From the NCBI GenBank assembly GCA_017652965.1, contig JAGBZZ010000294.1, positions 1 through 15,399 of the forward strand: a stretch of 15,399 bases of DNA. Reading direction: 5' to 3'. This stretch comes from Clostridia bacterium (GTDB lineage Bacteria; Bacillota_A; Clostridia; Oscillospirales; CAG-272). The notes beneath the pieces are model-generated. The model saw only the letters and a list, made by a program, of their open reading frames with translations. It made no database searches and was not told the DNA's origin. Made by a program: the position numbers and the translations under genes. Position 1 is the stretch's first letter. Each line of letters starts with the position of its first letter. Positions 5,501 to 12,199 of the stretch are shown in pieces.

Positions 5501-6772
5501 TTACAGCGCGGTGATCCTGGCGGTGGCGGGGAGGTTGACGGCAAGCGCGGCCTCGGCGCCCGGGCACCCTTCAAGGCGAAGCTCACACGTGGGATAGTCA
5601 AGCCCGACGAATTCCTCGCCCTCATACCTCTGGTATCCGCAAAGCAGAAGGGTGGTTTTGGAAAGATCGGTACCCCGTAGGGTGAGGTCGGCGATCGGCG
5701 CATTCGAGAAGAAGAGGCGGGTGACCTCGTTTTCTACGTAGATATCCTCCAGCACAATGCTGCTGTGCGGCTCTGCCACGCCCCCCCTCATATAGCTGCG
5801 CGCCCACTTGCCGACAAACCATTCGCAGGCGATGGCGTTCACGCGCTTCTTTTGCAGGTGGATCCGGCGGAAGGTGATGTTTTTGCAGGCACAGCTTTTC
5901 TCCCCACCCGCCTGGATGCCCACCCATTGGATGCCGTCGGGATAGGTCTTTGCCCCAAGGCCGTGGCAGGGGCGATCCTTAGATTCGTAATAGGTGCCGT
6001 CCGGCTGCATCACCACACGGTAGATGTACCCCTCCGATACCACGGTGGAGGAATGCGCCACGCGCACCCCCTCGTACCAATCCACCCACATGCCCGAGGG
6101 CATGCGGCAAAAGTAGCCCGTGGTGCTTTCCGCATCGAGGTCGTAGCAGTCCTCGATCAGCCCGTTTTCGATACTGCCGATAAAGGGGGCAGAGGAGGAG
6201 TAGTCATAGGCATTGAGGGCGATCGGATCGTCAAAGGTACAAAAGGAGCCGCGGCGGATAACAAAATCACGCCCGGGTCCGAGATGCACGCCGTCCTTGT
6301 TGCCTGCAATATAAAGATCCTCCATAAGGACGTTTTGGAAGAAGGCAAGCTGAATGCCGTAATCCTTCTCGGCAAGCCCTGTGATTCTGATATCCCGCAG
6401 GGTCAGATTTTCGACAAACATAAAGCCGACCTGGGCGCGCCAGCCGGGCAGGGTCCTTGCGGACTCCACGCCGTTACATTCCATATGCAGGCCATAGATG
6501 CTGATGTTGCGGTTCTGCTTGCGCGCAAACGCACCGCGGTTCAGAAAGGCGTTGCCGTTTTTGCCGCTCTTGCTGGGTACACGGATGATCTTGATCCCTG
6601 CCGCAAAGCGCAGGGTGGTGTCATCCCCGATCAGGATCGGCTCGGAAAGGGCATAGTCCCCCGGCTTTTCTACCAGGATCTCGCCGCCGATATCCACGGC
6701 GGCCTGCAGGGCACGGGCGTTTTCCTCGGCATCGCGACCGGGGAGAAAGCCGTAGTCATTGGCGTTTGTCAC
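5501..6772 (-). CDS. GH28-like right-handed beta-helix protein (putative polysaccharide-active enzyme)
   Basis: A 423-residue protein with the pattern of a right-handed parallel beta-helix: repeated turns such as NISIYGLHMECNG, NLTLRDIRITG, NVLMEDLYIAG, NITFRRIHL and SIVLEDIYVEN. The motif GNKDGVHLG (Asp160) followed by TFDDPIALN (Asp181, Asp182) resembles the NTDG and GDD acid pairs of GH28 polygalacturonases. The canonical GHG and RIK motifs are not obvious (a CHGLG occurs later), so it is GH28-like rather than a proven GH28. There is no signal peptide, so a cytoplasmic role on imported oligosaccharides is likely. The start is GTG 6772, with GGAGG nine bases upstream; a nearby ATG is out of frame. 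It is the last gene of a minus-strand operon, 30 bases after the GH20 gene. Confidence 0.82.
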   Translation of the reverse strand: MTNANDYGFLPGRDAEENARALQAAVDIGGEILVEKPGDYALSEPILIGDDTTLRFAAGIKIIRVPSKSGKNGNAFLNRGAFARKQNRNISIYGLHMECNGVESARTLPGWRAQVGFMFVENLTLRDIRITGLAEKDYGIQLAFFQNVLMEDLYIAGNKDGVHLGPGRDFVIRRGSFCTFDDPIALNAYDYSSSAPFIGSIENGLIEDCYDLDAESTTGYFCRMPSGMWVDWYEGVRVAHSSTVVSEGYIYRVVMQPDGTYYESKDRPCHGLGAKTYPDGIQWVGIQAGGEKSCACKNITFRRIHLQKKRVNAIACEWFVGKWARSYMRGGVAEPHSSIVLEDIYVENEVTRLFFSNAPIADLTLRGTDLSKTTLLLCGYQRYEGEEFVGLDYPTCELRLEGCPGAEAALAVNLPATARITAL

Positions 6773-6802
6773 GATAGGTGTCCTCCATAACCGGAATTTC
6801 CG

Positions 6803-9211
6803 TCAAGTTGTCTTTACATCAAAGATGAGGATCTCGGCATCGGTATTGCCGGCGTGACGGCAGAGAATATGCGAGATCTCCTTTTCGGGATGCGGGTTTA
6901 CGATCGGCAGACGGAAGAGGGTATAGTCCCGCCCCTCGCTATCCTTCCCCATGATCGGGAAGCAGGAATAGGTGGCCACGTAGCCGTGGTGGCGGTAATA
7001 GACCGAGGGCATCGGCGTGCCGTAGCGGTGACGGTAGGTGTGGATGTTTTCGCTGTAGCGGAGGGGGACGGTATGCTCGCTCCCGTCGGCATAGACGAGG
7101 ACGTATTCGCCGATCCTGATCGCCGGATCCCACATGGGGCGCTCGGAGGTGCGGTCGGTCGCGTGCGTGATCACAAGAAGCGCGGCCGTACGCCCGACCC
7201 TCACGCTTGCCTCGGCATTCCCCTCGGAAAGGCGAAGGGCGACCCTTGCAGGGCTATGGTAGAGAAGCTCCTGCGGGACGTTTTTCGCCTTGCCGCCGAT
7301 GGGGCAGGGGCGATTTGCCGGGGTCCTCGGGATCCCGCCGATGCGGTGCCGCAGGTCGGGCAGGATGCGATGAACAAGCTCGGCATAGGCAAGGCGATAG
7401 GTGGAATCGTAGGTGGGGTTCCACATCATATTGGCGGTATATACAAAGTCGTACATCTTGCCCTTGTAGGCGTATCCGCTCTCACAGCAGGCCTCCCAGG
7501 TCGAAACCTGCGCCCCGATCATCCCCGCTTTCTTGGCACGGGTCTCATAGCGCGGGTAGTGGCTGGAGTACATGTTGCCGATCATCAGGCGGTAGCCCTC
7601 GGGCAGAAGCTGATCCTCAATGTCATCCTTCAAAAAGAAGTACCAGGTGAAGTCAAGCATCAGGATGTCGCGCGGCAGGTGCTTTCTCGCCTCGGGAACG
7701 AGGTACCGATCGTTGCCGTCGTGCAGCATATCCGACCAGATCATCATCGTATAGCCCTTGGCCTCGAGGTAATCGTGAAGGCGGGTGACCTCCTCGACGT
7801 AGACCTCGGTCGCATGCCCTGCACACCGCGGGCAGGAGCCGATCTCATACACCTCGTCATGCCCCATATGCACAAATCGCTCGGGGCGTACGACCTCCAA
7901 AACCTCATCGATGATCTTGAAGACGTAATCGTAATACTCGGGGTGCCGCGGGCAGATGTCGCGCGGGTAGAAGGCGTTCGAGGGGACGTCGGCCAGCTTC
8001 TGGTCGATATCGGCCGTGCCCTCGCTGACGGTGGGGGGCACCTCGGCAAGATGCGGGAAGGCGGTGGTGATGTACTGCGAGTGCGAGAAGCACTGGATCT
8101 CGGGGATGACGTCAAGCCCGAAGGAGCGGATATAGTCGCAGATCCCGCGGACCTCCTCATGCGTCAGGATATCATGCCCGACCGAGCCGTAGTGTGCGGG
8201 CTTCGGCCATTCGCCGGCCTCATACTTGCGGCAGGCGGTCTGCCATGCCTCGTTGATCTCGGGGAAGCACTTGTATTCCATCGCCCCCGAAAGCTGGATG
8301 ATGACCATGTTGTAGCGCATCGGCACGAAAAGCTCGCGCACCAGGCGATAGAGGAAGGGGATGTTCTCGCGCATCGGGAGAGCCAGATGCACGCCGCGCA
8401 TCTCCATCATCGGGGTATCGTTGATCTCGGCATAGCGGAAGCCGTCCGCGGTTGCCAGCTGCAAAAGGGCCGCCGCGGCGTAGAAGAAGGCGCGGCGCGT
8501 GCCCGCCGTGATCTTCACCCCGTCCTCGCTGACCGAAAGGGTAAAGCCGTCGTCCTCCCGCTCTGCCCACGCCATACCGATACAGCCACCCGACGTCCCG
8601 ACCGTGAGCGAAAGCTCATCCGAAAGCCGCTCGGCAAGATAGGCGGCGGCGCCTGCCGCCTCCTCGGTCATAGCCGTGATCCCGTCGATCGCCGAGAAGG
8701 GAAGCCTTCCCTTGCGGTAGCGTATATCGGTCGGGATGGGATACAGGGTATCTTCAAGGTCGGCGGCGGCATAGATCTCGATAGCGGCAATGCCGATGTG
8801 GGTACACGCACCGTGAAAGCGCAGGGTCAGCCTCTCGGCAAAGACACCGGGCGAGAGGGTGACAGGCTTTCCCATGACGGTTGCCTCGGCAGGGGCACGG
8901 GCGATCAGCCTGCCCGTCTCGTCAAGGGCATCGATCCCCGCCGTTTCCGAGCCGCCCGCAAGCGCTAAGGTGATGTGGTCGATAAAGTAGCGCTTATCAA
9001 GCTCTATGGCAATGTCAAAGCCGCCGTCCATCATGGGATAGGCGCCGTAAATGATATATTCCCCACGAAAGAGGTTGCCACTTTCGCAGTCAAACCACGG
9101 GCCGTCCGTATGCTCCCCACGGGAGTTCGGGGGGTAGAAGGTGGACGTGCCGCGCTTATAGTAGGTGTAGCGGATGGGGGATCTGTCGGCAAAAAGTCTC
9201 GTAATATACAT
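6803..9211 (-). CDS. Multidomain GH20 family glycoside hydrolase (beta-N-acetylhexosaminidase type)
   Basis: An 802-residue protein. Regions in order: a beta-rich N-terminal domain (about 45-150, F5/8-type-like, GGFDIAIELDKRYFIDHITL); a GH20 accessory domain (about 155-265); the catalytic TIM barrel starting at EMRGVHLALP near 270 and ending about 610; and a beta-rich C-terminal part. The motif RFVHMGHDEVYEIG supplies the Asp452-Glu453 pair that in GH20 positions the substrate acetamido group and acts as acid/base. CPRC follows closely (GSCPRCAG), a possible metal or disulfide feature. GH20 enzymes release terminal GlcNAc/GalNAc or related units. There is no signal peptide. AAAGG precedes ATG 9211 by nine bases. 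It lies between a DMT transporter and a GH28-like gene in one operon. The exact sugar specificity cannot be read. Confidence 0.9.
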   Translation of the reverse strand: MYITRLFADRSPIRYTYYKRGTSTFYPPNSRGEHTDGPWFDCESGNLFRGEYIIYGAYPMMDGGFDIAIELDKRYFIDHITLALAGGSETAGIDALDETGRLIARAPAEATVMGKPVTLSPGVFAERLTLRFHGACTHIGIAAIEIYAAADLEDTLYPIPTDIRYRKGRLPFSAIDGITAMTEEAAGAAAYLAERLSDELSLTVGTSGGCIGMAWAEREDDGFTLSVSEDGVKITAGTRRAFFYAAAALLQLATADGFRYAEINDTPMMEMRGVHLALPMRENIPFLYRLVRELFVPMRYNMVIIQLSGAMEYKCFPEINEAWQTACRKYEAGEWPKPAHYGSVGHDILTHEEVRGICDYIRSFGLDVIPEIQCFSHSQYITTAFPHLAEVPPTVSEGTADIDQKLADVPSNAFYPRDICPRHPEYYDYVFKIIDEVLEVVRPERFVHMGHDEVYEIGSCPRCAGHATEVYVEEVTRLHDYLEAKGYTMMIWSDMLHDGNDRYLVPEARKHLPRDILMLDFTWYFFLKDDIEDQLLPEGYRLMIGNMYSSHYPRYETRAKKAGMIGAQVSTWEACCESGYAYKGKMYDFVYTANMMWNPTYDSTYRLAYAELVHRILPDLRHRIGGIPRTPANRPCPIGGKAKNVPQELLYHSPARVALRLSEGNAEASVRVGRTAALLVITHATDRTSERPMWDPAIRIGEYVLVYADGSEHTVPLRYSENIHTYRHRYGTPMPSVYYRHHGYVATYSCFPIMGKDSEGRDYTLFRLPIVNPHPEKEISHILCRHAGNTDAEILIFDVKTT

Positions 9212-9247
9212 AATAAGCTACCTTTCCGGCCGTAGGGCCATAAGATT

Positions 9248-10144
9248 TCAGAATGCGAATAGGACCGTGGAAAGACACGCACCGAGGATGGCCGTAAACT
9301 CAAGGCGGGACGGCTTTTCCCGAAAGAGGAGCAGTGCCGCCACTGCCGAAAGGGCGATCGTCCCGCCCGAGATCAGCGGGAACTGTATCGATGCCCCGAT
9401 GTGCGGCGCGGCAAGAAGAATGAGAAAATTGCCAAGATTCATGCAAAGGCCCAAAAGGGCTGCAAAGCCGAGGGCACGGGGCGAGCGCATAACCGAAAGC
9501 TCCTGCCGCGCATGCCTTTTGGTCAGAAGCACACCCCCCAGCAAAAGAAGGGCAAGCGCGGCCGTCAGAAGCGAGGCGTAAAAGGTAAAGCTCCACTCGT
9601 CCACCGCCCCCTCCGAAAGGGCGTGGGTCTGGGAGATGACCCCGGTCATCCCGTTGACCGCAAAGATGGCAAGGCAGATAAGGAAAAAGGCGATCCCGCC
9701 GCGGCGCCCCTCCTCTCGCCGCCCGGTGGCCAGCCCCTGCAAAAGGATGCTGGCACTCAGCAAAAGGCAGCCAAGCAGCTTCCCCACGGTGACGGCCTCC
9801 TCAAGTAGCAGGATCCCGTACAGAAAGGGCAAAAGCATCCCGCCCAGCATCATAAAGGTGCTGTACACCGATAAAGACCCCAGCGCCAGAGCCTTGATGC
9901 CCAGCGTGTGATAGGGGATCATCACCAGCGCAAAGACGGCGGCCATGAGAAGAGACACCCCCGAAAAGGCGGGGCGGCCACCGCATCCCAAAAACGCAAG
10001 GATCGCCCCCACGACCCCCACGGTAAAAAGCATGCAAAGCGCGCTGACCGCGCTCTCGCGTACCGTGCGGGAGTAAAGTCGGGTGAAAATGAACTGAAGT
10101 GTAAAGCAGAAGACTGCGAGAAAAACAAAGAGATAATAGATCAT
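9248..10144 (-). CDS. DMT/EamA-type membrane transporter heading the glycoside-hydrolase operon
   Basis: A 298-residue hydrophobic protein with about ten membrane segments in two halves, separated by a basic loop GRREEGRRGG near residues 140-150. The first half has ALALGSLSVYSTFMMLGGML and a following LLLEEAVTVGKLLGC; the second has APHIGASIQFPLISGGTIAL and LLFREKPSRLEFTAILG. These Glu-containing ends are typical of the drug/metabolite transporter superfamily. It is the first gene of the minus-strand operon, 36 bases before the GH20 gene, and has its own -10 box at 10179-10174. The ribosome-binding site is weak (GGACGG). Co-transcription with sugar-cleaving enzymes suggests a sugar or amino-sugar cargo, but this is inference; DMT proteins usually move small metabolites. 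Confidence 0.85.
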   Translation of the reverse strand: MIYYLFVFLAVFCFTLQFIFTRLYSRTVRESAVSALCMLFTVGVVGAILAFLGCGGRPAFSGVSLLMAAVFALVMIPYHTLGIKALALGSLSVYSTFMMLGGMLLPFLYGILLLEEAVTVGKLLGCLLLSASILLQGLATGRREEGRRGGIAFFLICLAIFAVNGMTGVISQTHALSEGAVDEWSFTFYASLLTAALALLLLGGVLLTKRHARQELSVMRSPRALGFAALLGLCMNLGNFLILLAAPHIGASIQFPLISGGTIALSAVAALLLFREKPSRLEFTAILGACLSTVLFAF

Positions 10145-10173
10145 GATATCCGTCCCGATAGTTGTTTGCCCCT

Positions 10174-10179
10174 ATTATA
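10174..10179 (-). promoter_or_regulatory. -10 box of the DMT-GH20-GH28 operon
   Basis: A perfect TATAAT on the minus strand lies 29 bases before ATG 10144. At 17-18 bases upstream only a poor -35 (TGTGCG) is found, which suggests the promoter may need an activator. The 211-base gap to the divergent gene also holds TGAAATTTCA (10232-10241), a perfect 10-bp palindrome, and a related GAAAATTTC at 10203-10211. Confidence 0.6.
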
Positions 10180-10305
10180 CTACTTTTTTTGCCGTTCGCA
10201 CAGAAAATTTCGGAAAAATGCAAAAAAAGTGTGAAATTTCATCGCGCGGTGCCCGCCCACCCCCCAAAACCAAAAAAATGCGAAAGAAAATCCCACCTTC
10301 TGCTA

Positions 10306-10334
10306 TTGCGCGGCGGTGGCATTTGTGATATACT
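10306..10334 (+). promoter_or_regulatory. Extended -10 promoter of the GH20-like gene
   Basis: TTGCGC (10306-10311), 17 bases, then TATACT (10329-10334) with TGA directly before it, an extended -10. Predicted transcription start is near 10341, only about 16 bases before ATG 10357. Confidence 0.7.
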
Positions 10335-10356
10335 GGAGGCACCAAAGGAAAGGAGC

Positions 10357-10373
10357 ATGCCCCCCGGGGGCAT
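10357..10373. repeat. 17-bp perfect inverted repeat over the start codon of the GH20-like gene
   Basis: ATGCCCCCCGGGGGCAT: two 8-base arms around one C. It begins exactly at the candidate ATG 10357. It could be an operator dyad just downstream of the transcription start, or it could fold in RNA and influence initiation. Confidence 0.6.
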
Positions 10374-11337
10374 AGGTGATATGATAAGACAGGATTTTAT
10401 GTGGGCGACCCTTGTGCATCTGACCACCAACTGCTGGTACGAGGAGGGAAACGACTTTTCGGGGAAGCCGAGCTGGATCTGGGCACAGCCCGGCTCACGC
10501 GAGGTGCGGCTTGACCGCGACCTGCTTCTTTCCTATCTTGACGAGATGAAGGCGGCCGGGGTCAACACCGTGATGCTGGACGTGGGGGATGCCATGCGCT
10601 TTGACAGCCACCCCGAGATCGCGGCCGAGGGGGCTTACACCAAGGAAGAAATGCGTGCACTGCTTACGCGGATGGAGGAGATGGGCTTTGAGGTGATCCC
10701 GAAGCTGAACCTTTCGGCCACGCACGATTATTGGATGGGGGACTACGCACGGATGCTCTCCACCCCTATCTACTACCGCTTTGTGCAGGATATCATCGAC
10801 GAGACGATCGCCTTCTTCCAGCCGCGCTTTCTCCACATCGGGATGGATGAGGAGAATTATGAGCTGCAAAAGGAATACGAGTACGTAGTGGTACGCCAGA
10901 AAAAGCTTTGGTGGCACGACCTCTACTTCTATGTGGACTGTGTTGAAAAGCACGGCGTGCGCGCTATGATGTGGTCTGACTATGCCCGCGAAAAGCCCGA
11001 GGAGTTCATCGACAAGTGCCCGCGCTCGGTCGTGCAGTGCGTGTGGTATTACTTCAACAAATATGGCGATAACGTAGAGGATCGCTTCAAGATCCGCACA
11101 CGCCCCCTGCTTCTGCTTGATCAGGCCGGCTTTGACCAGATGCCGACGGGATGTGTGATCTTTGATAAGGATGCCCTGCCCCTGCTTGCCGCCTACTGCA
11201 AAAAGCGCCTGACCCCATCCCGCCTTCTTGACTTTATGCAGACCACGTGGGACCCCGTCCTGCCCGACTGGATGGAAGAGCTGCGAGAGGGCAACCGCCG
11301 TCTTAGCGAGGCAAGAAAGCTTTTTGAAGAGGAATAA
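10357..11337 (+). CDS. Compact GH20-like TIM-barrel hydrolase
   Basis: A 326-residue single-domain protein (from ATG 10357). It resembles only the catalytic barrel of GH20: LDEMKAAGVNTVMLDVGDAM, GFEVIPKLNLSATHDYW, and the hallmark RFLHIGMDEENYE with Asp164-Glu165 at the position of the GH20 catalytic pair, then GVRAMMWSDYAR. The accessory N-terminal domain of classical hexosaminidases is absent, and there is no signal peptide. AAGGA at 10345-10349 gives 7-base spacing to ATG 10357; ATG 10381 is also in frame but has only AGGTGAT immediately before it. The conserved part begins at QDFMWATLVHL, so either start is possible. The gene diverges from the operon holding the large GH20, pointing to a shared substrate. 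Its activity may differ from GlcNAc release. Confidence 0.82.
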   Translation: MPPGGIGDMIRQDFMWATLVHLTTNCWYEEGNDFSGKPSWIWAQPGSREVRLDRDLLLSYLDEMKAAGVNTVMLDVGDAMRFDSHPEIAAEGAYTKEEMRALLTRMEEMGFEVIPKLNLSATHDYWMGDYARMLSTPIYYRFVQDIIDETIAFFQPRFLHIGMDEENYELQKEYEYVVVRQKKLWWHDLYFYVDCVEKHGVRAMMWSDYAREKPEEFIDKCPRSVVQCVWYYFNKYGDNVEDRFKIRTRPLLLLDQAGFDQMPTGCVIFDKDALPLLAAYCKKRLTPSRLLDFMQTTWDPVLPDWMEELREGNRRLSEARKLFEEE

Positions 11338-11345
11338 AATACAAA

Positions 11346-11386
11346 GGGAGATGCCCCCCGTGTGGGTGCATCTCCCCCTTTTTCTT
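11346..11386. terminator. Terminator after the GH20-like gene, probably bidirectional
   Basis: GGGAGATGC (11346-11354) pairs with GCATCTCCC (11368-11376), and an inner CCC/GGG can extend the stem. CCTTTTTCTTT follows on the plus strand. On the minus strand TTTGTATTTT follows, so it may also end the small gene at 11500-11405. Confidence 0.82.
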
Positions 11387-11404
11387 TAGCCGTTTCGGCG
11401 CTTT

Positions 11405-11500
11405 TCAGCCACCGCAGCAGCAACAAAGGAGAATGATCAGCGCGATGATGATCACAATGGTGCAATTATCGTCGAAAAGATGGCAAAGGCAGTTGTTCAT
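11405..11500 (-). CDS. 31-residue Cys-rich hydrophobic small membrane protein
   Basis: ATG 11500 is preceded by GGAGG (11513-11509) with an 8-base spacer, a strong ribosome-binding site, and opens a 31-codon frame ending at TGA 11405. The peptide starts MNNCLCHLFDDNC, continues with one hydrophobic helix rich in Ile/Leu (about residues 14-25), and ends CCCCGG. Short proteins with this layout (Cys-rich head, FDDN, Ile/Leu helix, Cys cluster) are common in Clostridia, often annotated without function or as 'high-cysteine' proteins. It most likely sits in the membrane with the cysteines at the interface, where they could bind metal or lipid modification; this is conjecture. A possible TATATT -10 lies upstream on the minus strand near 11550-11545. 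It is monocistronic. Confidence 0.75.
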   Translation of the reverse strand: MNNCLCHLFDDNCTIVIIIALIILLCCCCGG

Positions 11501-11567
11501 CAAAAAGTCCTCCAAAGATTTTGGTCGGGGCTTCCCCCTACGCTAATATACTATGCGTCCCCCGAAA

Positions 11568-11580
11568 ATGCGTGACGCAT
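11568..11580. promoter_or_regulatory. 13-bp palindrome between divergent small genes, possible operator
   Basis: ATGCGTGACGCAT: perfect 6-base arms around one G. A half-site, ATGCGTCC, recurs at 11553-11560. It lies between the 31-residue protein gene (minus) and the DUF4830 gene (plus), close to both likely promoters. Confidence 0.5.
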
Positions 11581-11604
11581 ATTTCCCGGGATGCCCTCAT
11601 AGAC

Positions 11605-11610
11605 TATACT
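11605..11610 (+). promoter_or_regulatory. -10 box of the DUF4830 gene
   Basis: TATACT 34 bases before ATG 11645. The sequence 17 bases upstream, TTTCCC, is a weak -35. Confidence 0.5.
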
Positions 11611-11644
11611 ACCACAAAGACCAAGATCAAAGGGGAAAATGCGT

Positions 11645-12124
11645 ATGTTTATCTGTTCTGTACGGGCGGGGACGCTCAAATTCTTCGGTGCGGTATTGCT
11701 GTCACTGGCGCTTGTGCTTTGCATCCTTGTGCTGGTAGAGCCCACCTCGGCCGCCGCGGGAGCCGAGGCACTGGAAACGGTCAATTACTCGGGCATCCGA
11801 ACCGATGCCGACCGCGTCAGCTTTTTGGAGACCTTCGGTATTTCGGTGCATCCCACCCCGTGCGAGGAGGTCAGCTTCACGATCCCGTCCGAGTTTGACC
11901 GTGTCCTTGCCGGCTATAACGAGATCCAGAAGGCGCAGGGGCTTGACCTTGCCCGCTACAAAAACAAAAAGGTGACCCGCTACACCTACGAGGTAGAAAA
12001 TTACGAGGGGTACGAGGGCAAGGTGTACGTCAACCTCATTATGTATAAAAACAGGGTCATCGCCGCAGACGTTACCTCGGCAGACCCGTACGGCTTTGTG
12101 CACGGCCTCGAGAGGGCAGAATAA
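11645..12124 (+). CDS. DUF4830-domain protein with N-terminal signal anchor
   Basis: A 159-residue protein. Residues about 10-32 (LKFFGAVLLSLALVLCILVL) form one membrane segment or signal sequence, so the rest is outside the membrane. The domain that follows matches DUF4830 as I know it: RVSFLETFGISVHPTP, the VSFTIPSEFDRVLAGYNEIQ segment, AQGLDLARYKNKKVTRYTYE, and a beta-rich end VYVNLIMYKNRVIAADVTS. The family is widespread in Clostridia and has no established function. The start at ATG 11645 is preferred because AGGGGA (11631-11636) sits 8 bases upstream; ATG 11639 is in frame but only two bases from it. It is monocistronic, bounded by a perfect bidirectional terminator. Confidence 0.85.
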   Translation: MFICSVRAGTLKFFGAVLLSLALVLCILVLVEPTSAAAGAEALETVNYSGIRTDADRVSFLETFGISVHPTPCEEVSFTIPSEFDRVLAGYNEIQKAQGLDLARYKNKKVTRYTYEVENYEGYEGKVYVNLIMYKNRVIAADVTSADPYGFVHGLERAE

Positions 12125-12161
12125 CAAAAAATCTCCACCCGCCGGGTGGAGATTTTTTGTT
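12123..12161. terminator. Perfect 18-bp bidirectional terminator
   Basis: AACAAAAAATCTCCACCC (12123-12140) and GGGTGGAGATTTTTTGTT (12144-12161) pair over 18 bases with a 3-base loop. It overlaps the last bases of the DUF4830 stop and faces the converging symporter gene. Confidence 0.93.
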
Positions 12162-12199
12162 GACGTATGGCGGCTTTTTGCCGCTTCGTAAAGAATACC

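Noticed and set aside
5765..6790. 341-codon plus-strand frame opposite the GH28-like gene
   Set aside because: Antisense shadow; the beta-helix repeats and acid motifs are on the minus strand.
6854..8968. 704-codon plus-strand open frame opposite the GH20 gene
   Set aside because: Composition is Arg/Gly/His-rich with no domain; the minus-strand frame has GH20 catalytic motifs and a good ribosome-binding site.
10232..10241. TGAAATTTCA palindrome as a defined operator
   Set aside because: It is short and AT-rich in AT-rich intergenic DNA; it could arise by chance, so it is only mentioned under the promoter.
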